Below are positions 1 through 8,229 of a stretch of DNA of 64,000 bases, one piece after another; the first letter of the stretch is position 1; every line of letters starts with the position of its first letter. Source of the DNA: an uncultured Synechococcus sp. (GTDB taxonomy: Bacteria; Cyanobacteriota; Cyanobacteriia; Phormidesmidales; Phormidesmidaceae). The position numbers were made by a program, and so were the translations under genes. The notes under the pieces are model-generated. The model was not told where the DNA came from. It worked only from the letters and a program-made list of their open reading frames with translations, and ran no database searches. The stretch spans positions 1 to 64,000 of the forward strand of contig CALDSK010000024.1 in NCBI GenBank assembly GCA_937911865.1, in the 5' to 3' direction.

Positions 1-1071
1 GCCAAAGGGTTTGTCACCGCTAACGCCAGCAAATGGATGCATTCGGCAACAGAAAAGGTCTTCGTTCCACAATTTGTGATGTATGACCAGCCAGATCTAG
101 ATAAAGGGCTAGACGACTTTATTGAGGGCCATGGGTTTACGGGATTTCATATTACCAATCTGCGAGATTTTCTCGATAATCCTGAGTACTTTGAATCGGT
201 TGTTCTCAAGACCTATCGCCGTGGCGGCGTCACACACTTTTGGCTGTGGGGTGACAAAACAAGAAACGAAACCCCCGATACTTATGGGGTCGATGCTGAT
301 CTTCTCTATACCGAAATTGCCGCTAGGTTGTCTCCTCTACCAGGCTGGACTCTTGGCTATGGGTTTGATCTCTTTGAGTGGGCCAGTGCTGAAGAGATCG
401 AACAGTTGCGAGCGAGCATGCAGGCTAAAAGTAGCTATCACCATATGATTGGAGGCAGAGGCCATAAAAACCAATATCGAGAAATCAGCTCCAACTTGGA
501 CTACGCCTCATGGGAATGGCATCAACCTAGCTACGAAGATTATCGAGAGCATTTGGAGAAAGCCGACCAGCGTCCCGCTTTCTCTGAAGATCGTTTTCGT
601 ATCCGCACCCCCACCCGCTATCCAGAAAAAGACTATGATGCACAGCTAACCCTGCAAGGACTGTGGGATTCTGCGATGGCAGGTGGCATTGCTAACATTT
701 GGGGCCACAAGCCCGAGAATAAACAATTTTCTGAACCTTACCCCAACCAAGACGCTATCAAAACATACAGTAGAGTTATCGATACTGCCTTCACGGCGAG
801 CATGTTGCCTGATAACAGCTTGATTACTCAGGGCCACTGCCTGCGAGACGAAAACATGTCAGCCCTTTGTTATATCCAGCAGCCAGACACCGTTCAATTA
901 AATCTTGAAAAAATCACTTCGCCCTATCGTGTTATCGCTGTCGATGCGCAATCTGCCTATGAAGAAATAGACGTGCTGGGTCCATCAGATAACGTGTTGA
1001 GCTGGTCTCCTCCCTACGCGTCTGACTGGGCGCTCTATATTTCATCTACAGGACTGTCGTCTGAGGGTTAA
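1..1071 (+). CDS. Partial glycoside-hydrolase-like protein, N-terminus outside window
   Basis: The reading frame is open from base 1, so the gene starts upstream; an internal ATG lies at 37. The visible 356 residues are soluble and rich in aromatic residues and acidic/His pairs, with segments such as HFWLWGDKTRN and GIANIWGHKPEN. These resemble substrate-binding loops of TIM-barrel glycosidases, and the C-terminus looks like a small beta-sandwich. No catalytic signature could be fixed, so the enzyme class is inference. It converges on a secreted SGNH/RTX protein and lies close to glycosyltransferases, which fits a cell-surface polysaccharide context. A hairpin lies after the stop at 1183-1210. 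Confidence 0.45.
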   Translation, partial: AKGFVTANASKWMHSATEKVFVPQFVMYDQPDLDKGLDDFIEGHGFTGFHITNLRDFLDNPEYFESVVLKTYRRGGVTHFWLWGDKTRNETPDTYGVDADLLYTEIAARLSPLPGWTLGYGFDLFEWASAEEIEQLRASMQAKSSYHHMIGGRGHKNQYREISSNLDYASWEWHQPSYEDYREHLEKADQRPAFSEDRFRIRTPTRYPEKDYDAQLTLQGLWDSAMAGGIANIWGHKPENKQFSEPYPNQDAIKTYSRVIDTAFTASMLPDNSLITQGHCLRDENMSALCYIQQPDTVQLNLEKITSPYRVIAVDAQSAYEEIDVLGPSDNVLSWSPPYASDWALYISSTGLSSEG

Positions 1072-1127
1072 GTGACGGGCATCGCAAAGATATATCGATA
1101 CGCTCTCATCGGTACGCAAGATATCAC

Positions 1128-1197
1128 TCTCCACATTTAACCTTCCACACTTGGCCCTCTACATTTAGCCTTCTACACTTAACCCTCCGAACTTAAC
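1128..1197. repeat. Five degenerate 14-bp tandem units
   Basis: Units begin at 1128, 1142, 1156, 1170 and 1184. They follow the pattern CYTCYACAYTTARC (third and fifth units vary). They lie between two convergent genes, and the last unit runs into the hairpin at 1183-1210. The same 14-bp period, with a different sequence, occurs at 11142-11197. Confidence 0.75.
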
Positions 1198-1210
1198 TAA
1201 GTGCGGAGGG
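1183..1210. terminator. Bidirectional hairpin between convergent genes
   Basis: CCCTCCG (1183-1189) pairs with CGGAGGG (1204-1210), and the stem continues inward for five more pairs after one mismatch, giving a tight apex. There is no long T-run on either side, so termination is inferred from position. Confidence 0.55.
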
Positions 1211-1241
1211 CTATTCACTATGCTTTATTCAGTTGTTCGAG

Positions 1242-4200
1242 TCAGGCAACAATACTAAAGTCTTGCGATCGCAGATTGAAGCCGTTTGAGAAGGTTGCGA
1301 TCGCAACCGCTGCTCCATTCCCTACGCCATCTCGATCAAAGCTCAGTACATTGTTAGCAGTGTTATACAAAAACACAGAATCATTGCCACTACTTGCAGC
1401 CGGTGAATTTCCTTTAATAAAAAACTCAGTGCCCAAGCTCATGCCAGCGCTGAGCGAACCACCAAAACCAGCTGCTGAGATTTGAATGCGATCATTCCCA
1501 CTAAAGTCAACGATTGTGTCCAAACCATCGCCCACAGCGTTGTAGCGGAAGATATCAGCGCCACCACCACCAGTCAATCGGTCTTGCCCATCGCCACCTG
1601 TTAGGGTGTTGTTAGCATCATTACCAATCAATCGATCATCAAAATCAGTTCCCGTCAGGTCAGTCTGTCCAGCCAACGAGGTTGGGTTAAACACCCCCTC
1701 GTACCAGGCGTCACCTAGCTTGTCATAGCCAGCCGCTGTCGGATGGAGTCCATCACTGAGACTATTCGTGCTGCCGTTAATATCGTCGAGTTCTAAGCTA
1801 CCACCCGCATCGACAAAGAAAACCTTTTTGCCATCTGATGCCTTTTGTGACACCAAAGCTGGAATCAAAGCATTGTAGTCAGCCAAGTTTTGAGCCCTGG
1901 TATTACTCGCCCGAGGCGCGTCTACAGGTGGCGTTGAGGACACGAATAAATAGGTATCAGGTGCAGCTGTTGTAATGGCATCAACGAGTGTACTGAGTCG
2001 ATCTCTAATTTGACTGCCAGAACCACCGTCATTCGTCCCAATCATCAGCAGAATAGCGTCAGCGGCATTCGCCGTCAGATTGTTGTTCACCCAGCTAGTG
2101 GTTCCAGAAACAGAGCGGCCAGGATCGCCCTCGTGATTACGGTCGCCTAAACTCGCGGGTCCATTGCTCTCACCGCCAATGAAATCAAGCGATAGTCCAT
2201 CTTGCACCGCGCGATCCCAAAACTGAATCCGATATCCGCCCGGAACGGCGCCTCGCGAGTGTTGTCCAGCTGTAATTGAATCACCCAGTGGCATCAATCG
2301 AGGGGCTTCCAATGCGCCAAACACAGGTGCTAACCCGACACCCGTCTCTAAATTCAAGATGACGCCAGCTCCACTGACAGGCGGGTTCCCGCCTCCATTG
2401 GGTGGATTACTCGCAACCGGCACTAGCTCAATGTAATCAATCCGGGCAACTTCGCCATCATCCACAAACCCTTCTAACTGAATCTGAGAACCTGAAACGA
2501 GAGAAACATTAGAGATGGACCGTGTCCGTCGATTCCCCTTGTTGGCACGCGTCCCACGGGTCGCCTCACTGAATGTGAAATCATCAACAATGTCAGCATT
2601 GCTAAAGTCACGGGTTCCATCAGTGACACGAACCACCAGACGAGACTCCCCGTCTTTCTCATCGTGGTACACCACGTTTAGCGTGTAGTCGCCCGCTGCG
2701 CCCATGAACTGAGTGGTGGCCGTCCCGCTTCCCCCGCCCTGGAGATAAATGAGCTGACGATTCGAGGCAAAATTAGCGCGCTCTGTTGAATAGCTCCCTG
2801 CTAGCTGAAGCTGTTCAGCTTCGATTCTGACAGGCGTTCTACTATCATCGTCACTTGGTGGTGGTGGCGCATTCACCGTGACATTGACTGTGGCTGTGTC
2901 ACTGCCACCTTGGCCATCGCTGAGGCTGTAGCTAAAGCGATCGCTTCCACTAAAGCCTTCATTTGGCTGGTAAGTTAGCGTTCCATCGGCATTTTGGCGA
3001 ACGGTGCCATTGCCCGTATCAGTTTCAAAGTCAGCAATTGCTAGCGTATCGTTGTCGGCATCACGGTCGTTACTGAGTACGTCAATCACAGCCGCCGTAC
3101 CAGCAGTGGTCGTTAACGTATCGTTATTGGCAACGGGTGCCCGGTTGGTTGGACCATCTGGTAGATTGCCTGCAACTGGCACTAGCTCAATGTAATCAAT
3201 CCGGGCAACCTCGCCATCATCCACAAATCCTTCTAACTGAATCTGAGAACCTGAAACGAGAGAAACATTAGAGATGGACCGTGTCCGTCGATTCCCCTTG
3301 TTGGCACGCGTCCCACGGGTCGCCTCACTGAATGTGAAATCATCAACAATGTCAGCATTGCTAAAGTCACGGGTTCCATCAGTGACACGAACCACCAGAC
3401 GAGACTCCCCGTCTTTCTCATCGTGGTACACCACGTTTAGCGTGTAGTCGCCCGCTGCGCCCATGAACTGAGTGGTGGCCGTCCCGCTTCCCCCGCCCTG
3501 GAGATAAATGAGCTGACGATTCGAGGCAAAATTAGCGCGCTCTGTTGAATAGCTCCCTGCTAGCTGAAGCTGTTCAGCTTCGATTCTGACAGGCGTTCTA
3601 CTATCATCGTCACTTGGTGGTGGTGGCGCATTCACCGTGACATTGACTGTGGCTGTGTCACTGCCACCTTGGCCATCGCTGAGGCTGTAGCTAAAGCGAT
3701 CGCTTCCACTAAAGCCTTCATTTGGCTGGTAAGTTAGCGTTCCATCGGCATTTTGGCGAACGGTGCCATTGCCCGTATCAGTTTCAAAGTCAGCAATTGC
3801 TAGCGTATCGTTGTCGGCATCACGGTCGTTACTGAGTACGTCAATCACAGCCGCCGTACCAGCAGTGGTCGTTAACGTATCGTTATTGGCAACGGGTGCC
3901 CGGTTGGTTGGACCATCTGGCAGATTGCCTGCAACTGGCACTAGCTCAATGTAATCAATCCGGGCAAGCTCTCCGGTCTGTATCATGCCGGTTAGCTCGA
4001 AAGTGCTACCAGGTTCTAGTGACACAGTCCGAGCGAGCGTTCTCACAACACGATTACTCGAAGATGCTCTAGACCCACCAAGATTTTGATCAAATTTCCA
4101 ATCTTCAATTAAAGTGCCATTGACACTAAATTCGACGGTTGATTGGCCATCACTCTCATCAAAATAAGCAACAACGATATTGTAAAGCCCAGCACTAAAT

Positions 4201-4337
4201 GATGGAGATAACGTTGTTGAAAGAGAACCTGTATCCTGTGTCAATCGAGCCAATGACCCATTAGAGGCAAACGACTGATTCTCAATTCGGTAACCGTCCA
4301 GCGTCAAAGTACCTACTTCGAATCGAATATTAGCCAT
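1242..4337 (-). CDS. Secreted multidomain SGNH/GDSL hydrolase with CBM-like, cadherin-like and RTX domains
   Basis: About 1030 residues from the ATG at 4335-4337; an in-frame TTG at 4362-4364 is less likely. Domain order: a carbohydrate-binding-like beta-sandwich ending ARIDYIELVPV (about 1-140); then two nearly identical 253-residue units, each a cadherin-like VCBS-type module (VANNDTL to VNVTVN) plus another beta-sandwich; an SGNH esterase/lipase domain with block I GDSITAG, block III GTNDGG and block V DGLHP; and C-terminal RTX nonapeptides (LTGGDGQDRLTGGGGAD). There is no N-terminal signal peptide. The RTX tail implies type I secretion with calcium-driven folding outside the cell. Likely an extracellular polysaccharide deacetylase or esterase; the substrate is unknown. 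Confidence 0.85.
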   Translation of the reverse strand: MANIRFEVGTLTLDGYRIENQSFASNGSLARLTQDTGSLSTTLSPSFSAGLYNIVVAYFDESDGQSTVEFSVNGTLIEDWKFDQNLGGSRASSSNRVVRTLARTVSLEPGSTFELTGMIQTGELARIDYIELVPVAGNLPDGPTNRAPVANNDTLTTTAGTAAVIDVLSNDRDADNDTLAIADFETDTGNGTVRQNADGTLTYQPNEGFSGSDRFSYSLSDGQGGSDTATVNVTVNAPPPPSDDDSRTPVRIEAEQLQLAGSYSTERANFASNRQLIYLQGGGSGTATTQFMGAAGDYTLNVVYHDEKDGESRLVVRVTDGTRDFSNADIVDDFTFSEATRGTRANKGNRRTRSISNVSLVSGSQIQLEGFVDDGEVARIDYIELVPVAGNLPDGPTNRAPVANNDTLTTTAGTAAVIDVLSNDRDADNDTLAIADFETDTGNGTVRQNADGTLTYQPNEGFSGSDRFSYSLSDGQGGSDTATVNVTVNAPPPPSDDDSRTPVRIEAEQLQLAGSYSTERANFASNRQLIYLQGGGSGTATTQFMGAAGDYTLNVVYHDEKDGESRLVVRVTDGTRDFSNADIVDDFTFSEATRGTRANKGNRRTRSISNVSLVSGSQIQLEGFVDDGEVARIDYIELVPVASNPPNGGGNPPVSGAGVILNLETGVGLAPVFGALEAPRLMPLGDSITAGQHSRGAVPGGYRIQFWDRAVQDGLSLDFIGGESNGPASLGDRNHEGDPGRSVSGTTSWVNNNLTANAADAILLMIGTNDGGSGSQIRDRLSTLVDAITTAAPDTYLFVSSTPPVDAPRASNTRAQNLADYNALIPALVSQKASDGKKVFFVDAGGSLELDDINGSTNSLSDGLHPTAAGYDKLGDAWYEGVFNPTSLAGQTDLTGTDFDDRLIGNDANNTLTGGDGQDRLTGGGGADIFRYNAVGDGLDTIVDFSGNDRIQISAAGFGGSLSAGMSLGTEFFIKGNSPAASSGNDSVFLYNTANNVLSFDRDGVGNGAAVAIATFSNGFNLRSQDFSIVA
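2421..3938. repeat. Near-perfect 759-bp tandem duplication inside the SGNH/RTX gene
   Basis: Copy 1 is 2421-3179 and copy 2 is 3180-3938; a third fragment of about 30 bp starts at 3939. The period is exactly 759 bp (253 codons), so the frame is kept. I found only three or so substitutions between copies (for example near 2452, and the T/C near 3162/3921), so the duplication is recent or homogenised by conversion. Confidence 0.95.
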
Positions 4338-5160
4338 AGTGAATTTATAAAAATATGTATACAAGTGAGCCGTCTAAGTAAAACGAGAGTAGTCTTTAGA
4401 GGCCAGCTCTCAAGCCACACTAAATACATCCGATGCAGTAAGTGGGTATCCGCAGTTTCTCAAGAACTTTTCAAGAGCTTCACCGAAGCTAAATCAATAT
4501 CTTTTAGTGAAATAACGAGACCTTGATTAGATTCACTGTCTTGTGTTCAGTAAGACTGCGTTGGGTGTCTGATGCTTTAACAGTCCCTGAGTTTATTTGT
4601 CTTGCTTAAGAAAACTACAAGAAAACTAAAACAGTTAATCTTATTAAGGCCTTAACTGGTACTTTGCGCATCACCACTTCCTTGTGCATCCTCTACATCC
4701 CAGAAGCTTTGCAGCATTGAGCGAGTTTACCGCATCCGATCGATATACTCCCGTTAGTGCTTATTCTGACTCAGTAGTACTCAGTGGTTAGTATGTTCAC
4801 ACTCACATAAGTCGCATTTTACTAAAGAATAAATAAAGTTGTTTGAAAACAGCGTAGAAATGCGTATCTGGAATTAGTATCAAAATAACATTTCAGAAAT
4901 TAAGTCAATACTTATGGCGGTTAACAATTTAGAAGTTAGCCACCATAAGGCAAGGTTCAACACAAATTGACAACCTTTCAATAAGCATCTGTCGCAATCA
5001 AGTATTTGAAAAGAATCAAATGCTTTTATTTTAGCCAACATACCTGGTTCGCCTGAAGACAGATAGGTTTATCCGTTGAAGACAGATAGATTTATCAGTC
5101 GAGATGAATTCATGGCTTTTAACACGGCCTCTTTCTGTTAAGCATGTAGTGACTTGACCT
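4338..5160. other. 823-bp AT-rich divergent intergenic region
   Basis: It separates the leftward SGNH/RTX gene from the rightward glycosyltransferase operon, so promoters for both should lie here. No open frame looks real. A TTGACA lies near 4965-4974 without a clear -10 box. The only structured sequence is the direct repeat at 5055-5096. Confidence 0.6.
5055..5096. repeat. Two 19-bp direct repeats upstream of the glycosyltransferase operon
   Basis: GAAGACAGATAGRTTTATC occurs at 5055-5073 and 5078-5096, with one mismatch and a 23-bp period (about two helical turns). It lies 65 bp before the GT2 start. It could be a regulator's paired site or just one of the many short duplications in this genome. 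Confidence 0.6.
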
Positions 5161-6279
5161 ATGACTTCTCTTTTACCCAATACATCACTCTCTACAGTAT
5201 CTACACCATCGATAGACCATATACCGCAAGCATCGCAGGTAGATGATTCTAGTAGCTATGACCGTGCAGATGTAGATAGTATTACAAATATAGATAATAG
5301 TGCAGACACAGATAACGGTGCAGACACAGGCAATATAGAGCTTTCTATCGTCATTCCAATTTTTAATGAGGTAGAGACAATTCCTCATTTAATTGAAAGA
5401 GTAGAAGAAGGCGTGTCGGCATATCCTGGCCGCTACGAAATTATTTGTATTGACGATGGGTCCCATGATGGCTCGGCAGAGATGCTGAGAAGGCTGTCAC
5501 TCCATTCTGAACACTTACAGGCCATTATTTTACGGCGAAATTACGGCCAGACAGCCGCAATGGCAGCCGGGTTTGAGCACGCAAAGGGTCATACTATCGT
5601 GACAATGGATGGTGACTTGCAAAATGACCCACAGGATATTTTGTCTCTCGTTAATAAGTTAAACGAGGGATATGATCTCGTCAGCGGCTGGCGTAGAAAC
5701 CGACAAGATAAGGCTTTAACGAGATTGTTGCCTTCTAAGATTGCTAACTTGATTATTGGTCGGGTTACCGGGGTTAAAATTCGAGACTATGGATGTTCGC
5801 TCAAGGCTTACCGATCCGAATTAGTCACCGATATGAGACTTTATGGTGAATTACACCGGTTCTTACCGGCGCTGGCTTTTATTGAAGGTGCAAGAGTTAC
5901 AGAAATTCCTGTTCGTCACCATGCCAGACAGCATGGTCAAAGCAAATATGGGCTAAGCCGAACTTTTCGAGTTGTGATGGACTTGCTAACGGTTGCATTC
6001 ATGAAGTCTTTCTTGACTAGACCTATGCATGTATTTGGCAGCTTAGGACTGTTCTCTATCAGTGCAGGATCTTTGTTAGGAATGTATCTCGCTTTTATTA
6101 GATTAATTCTTGGACAAGGGATTGGCGATCGCCCTCTGTTATTGCTATCTGTCGTTTTATTATTAGCGGGTATTCAACTATTCTGCTTCGGCCTACTAGC
6201 AGAACTCTTGATGCGAACATACCATGAGTCTCAAGACAGGCCTATCTATCGAGTGAGAGAATACGTAAAGAGGAAATAG
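5161..6279 (+). CDS. GT2 membrane glycosyltransferase, GtrB/DPM1-like
   Basis: 372 residues. After a Ser/Asp/Asn-rich N-terminal stretch of about 58 residues comes a GT2 domain: LSIVIPIFNE at about 61, the IDDGSHDGS nucleotide-binding segment, the MDGDLQNDP metal motif, and GCSLKAYR further on. Two hydrophobic helices follow at about 285-350. This is the layout of polyprenyl-phosphate sugar transferases such as GtrB, which charge undecaprenyl phosphate with a sugar at the cytoplasmic membrane. The next gene, a GT39-type enzyme, begins 3 nt after the stop and would use such a lipid-linked sugar on the outer face. No strong Shine-Dalgarno precedes the ATG. The low-complexity N-terminus may not all be translated. 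Confidence 0.88.
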   Translation: MTSLLPNTSLSTVSTPSIDHIPQASQVDDSSSYDRADVDSITNIDNSADTDNGADTGNIELSIVIPIFNEVETIPHLIERVEEGVSAYPGRYEIICIDDGSHDGSAEMLRRLSLHSEHLQAIILRRNYGQTAAMAAGFEHAKGHTIVTMDGDLQNDPQDILSLVNKLNEGYDLVSGWRRNRQDKALTRLLPSKIANLIIGRVTGVKIRDYGCSLKAYRSELVTDMRLYGELHRFLPALAFIEGARVTEIPVRHHARQHGQSKYGLSRTFRVVMDLLTVAFMKSFLTRPMHVFGSLGLFSISAGSLLGMYLAFIRLILGQGIGDRPLLLLSVVLLLAGIQLFCFGLLAELLMRTYHESQDRPIYRVREYVKRK

Positions 6280-6282
6280 GCC

Positions 6283-7800
6283 ATGCAACAATCACTTTCA
6301 AAACGAGACACATCAATAGCTACCGCTCTTCAGCTATTGGTAAAAGAACATTATGCTATCAGCCTTATCTTGGTTCTGGCGACCGGATTGTATCTTTTTC
6401 AGCTGGGCGAGAACAGTCTATGGTTAGACGAATTTAACAGCATCCATGATGCCCAACAGCTGCCCGCAGGCCTAGAACCCACCCGCCCGCTCTATTTCAT
6501 TCTGCTGCGGTTTTGGATGATATTTGGCTCTAGCGTTGAATGGCTCAGGGGCCTCTCAGCTGTTTTTGCTTTAGGAAATCTTTTATTGCTATATGGGTTA
6601 GGTCGCCGGGTCGCTAATAAAGCGGTCGGAAGCATAGCGGCGCTTTTGTTGGCCTGCTCGCCCCTGTTCATAAATCATGTTCAGGAAGTGCGCATGTACT
6701 CACTTGGAAACTTTTTAAGCATACTGGGCAGTCTTTTCTTGCTTGATGCTCTACAGCAGCCTACAAAGGTGAATATTGGGAAGTGGGCTGTTAGTCGAAT
6801 TCTCACAACTTTAACTATTCCGTTGGGTATTTTGTTGCTGGCGCCAGATACCTTAATCGTGGGCTGGAAGTTTCGACGTCGGTTTTCAATACTTGGAAAG
6901 TTTGTTATAGCGTTCGTTTTGATTGGTCTGTGTCTCTTACCTTCATCCCTTTCCATGGTGACTTCAGCAGGTCCTTCTTTTGTCTCGGGCTGGACAGCTG
7001 AATTGCCTAAACCCGGATTAGCCGCTGTTGTTTCAAAACTGACCAGCTTTACTGTTTTTTGGCCTTTGGCCTCTTTGCCAAGCAACCTATTTGTTAAGCT
7101 TCTCTATTACAGCTACACGCTGATCGCAGCGGCTGCGGTTTTTGTTGCCCTACTAAAGCTAAAAACTAAACGTGCGCAGGCAATTGTGCAGATAGCCGCA
7201 TGGGCGCTTCTACCAGCAGCAATTATGCTCCTGTTCTCTCATACTTTAAGTCCTATCTGGAATAGTCGCTATCTACTCTTTCTCTCTCCCTATTTTCTTA
7301 TTTTGATGGCAGTTGGTTTCACTCAGGTGCAACAGCAATCCCCAAAGATTGCCGTTCTCGTAGTACTTATATATTTACTAGCGGTCGGCGGTGGTTTGAA
7401 TCAGTACTATGCGCATTGGGAGAGAGATGATTGGAAAGCGGCGATTGAATCAGTCATGGCCGGCGAACAACCCGGTGATGAAATTGCAGTGTACGCGCCA
7501 ATGTCTGCCCCAACGCTGGCCATTGATTACTATTACAGGGGGCCTGCGCCAACCACTCATACGATTGGGCCGTTGGGAGGGAGTCTGGAGAAATCAACTA
7601 TCAGCGAGGCACTAAGCGCTATTCCTGACAGCTCAAAAAGACTTTGGCTCGTGCTGCGAGGATTTAACGGGAACCCAAAAGCAAATCAGCTGATGAAGCA
7701 GGCTATTTCAGAACAGTTTAACGTTCAGTCCCACAGTAAATTTAACGGTCCGGTTGATGTCTTTTTAGTGACAACCAAATTAGAAAATGGGACAAATTAG
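6283..7800 (+). CDS. GT39/ArnT-like polyprenol-phosphate-sugar glycosyltransferase
   Basis: 505 residues with about ten to twelve hydrophobic segments. The first periplasmic loop holds WLDEF (47-51), the acidic pair typical of protein O-mannosyltransferase/ArnT catalytic sites, followed by RPLYF. A soluble C-terminal part (about 410-505) is as expected. It lies 3 nt after the GT2 gene, so the two are almost certainly co-transcribed: one makes a lipid-linked sugar, the other transfers it to protein, lipid or glycan outside the membrane. The acceptor cannot be deduced. Confidence 0.85.
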   Translation: MQQSLSKRDTSIATALQLLVKEHYAISLILVLATGLYLFQLGENSLWLDEFNSIHDAQQLPAGLEPTRPLYFILLRFWMIFGSSVEWLRGLSAVFALGNLLLLYGLGRRVANKAVGSIAALLLACSPLFINHVQEVRMYSLGNFLSILGSLFLLDALQQPTKVNIGKWAVSRILTTLTIPLGILLLAPDTLIVGWKFRRRFSILGKFVIAFVLIGLCLLPSSLSMVTSAGPSFVSGWTAELPKPGLAAVVSKLTSFTVFWPLASLPSNLFVKLLYYSYTLIAAAAVFVALLKLKTKRAQAIVQIAAWALLPAAIMLLFSHTLSPIWNSRYLLFLSPYFLILMAVGFTQVQQQSPKIAVLVVLIYLLAVGGGLNQYYAHWERDDWKAAIESVMAGEQPGDEIAVYAPMSAPTLAIDYYYRGPAPTTHTIGPLGGSLEKSTISEALSAIPDSSKRLWLVLRGFNGNPKANQLMKQAISEQFNVQSHSKFNGPVDVFLVTTKLENGTN

Positions 7801-7964
7801 GCTATCTCTGCATTGCGTACTACAACACGTACGGCTCGGGAGGGAGGCCAGTCAACGTTCAAATATAGTCAACCTGACAGGGCTCTGAGTGTCTCTCCGA
7901 GCGTCTGTGGCCTTGAGCGTCTATGATGGTGCAGAGCAAAGCTGCATAGTAAGGAGCCAGTGTC

Positions 7965-8141
7965 ATGTTTGGTTTGGGCATCCCAGAAATAGTCATCATC
8001 GGTGTTGTCGCCGTTTTGGTTTTTGGTCCTAAAAGAATTCCTGAACTGGGTGGTGCGCTAGGCAAAACGCTACGTGGCTTTAAAGAGGAGATGGATAAGC
8101 CGAGCGAAGAAGGCGATGAGTATTTAGAAGAAGAAGAGTAG
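7965..8141 (+). CDS. tatA: Twin-arginine translocase subunit TatA/Hcf106-like
   Basis: 58 residues. It has a short N-terminal membrane helix (about 6-20) starting MFGLGIPE, then the FGPKRIPELG hinge, an amphipathic helix (about 26-42) and an acidic tail. AAGGAG lies 8 nt upstream of the ATG. TatA multimerises to form the pore that exports folded proteins across plasma and thylakoid membranes. It stands alone, with no tatB or tatC beside it, which is common in cyanobacteria. A strong palindromic terminator follows. TatA versus TatB cannot be fully separated by sequence this short, but the length fits TatA. Confidence 0.93.
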   Translation: MFGLGIPEIVIIGVVAVLVFGPKRIPELGGALGKTLRGFKEEMDKPSEEGDEYLEEEE

Positions 8142-8160
8142 AGTAGAGTTTTTCTGATAC

Positions 8161-8196
8161 AAAAGGCGGTCGAGATAGCTATCTCGACCGCCTTTT
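8161..8196. terminator. Perfect 36-nt palindromic bidirectional terminator
   Basis: 18-nt arms read AAAAGGCGGTCGAGATAG and its exact complement, ending in a T-run on either strand. It lies between tatA (rightward) and purB (leftward) and can serve both. Confidence 0.9.
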
Positions 8197-8229
8197 TGCT
8201 TGTTATAACGCGCCTGGTTTTGCCTTAGT

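Noticed and set aside
1220..1260. tRNA-like GTTCGAGTC
   Set aside because: No acceptor or anticodon stem around it; it is the 3' end of the SGNH/RTX gene. No tRNA was found elsewhere.
2421..3938. Insertion sequence or transposon
   Set aside because: The repeat is in frame, in tandem and encodes protein modules; no terminal inverted repeats or transposase.
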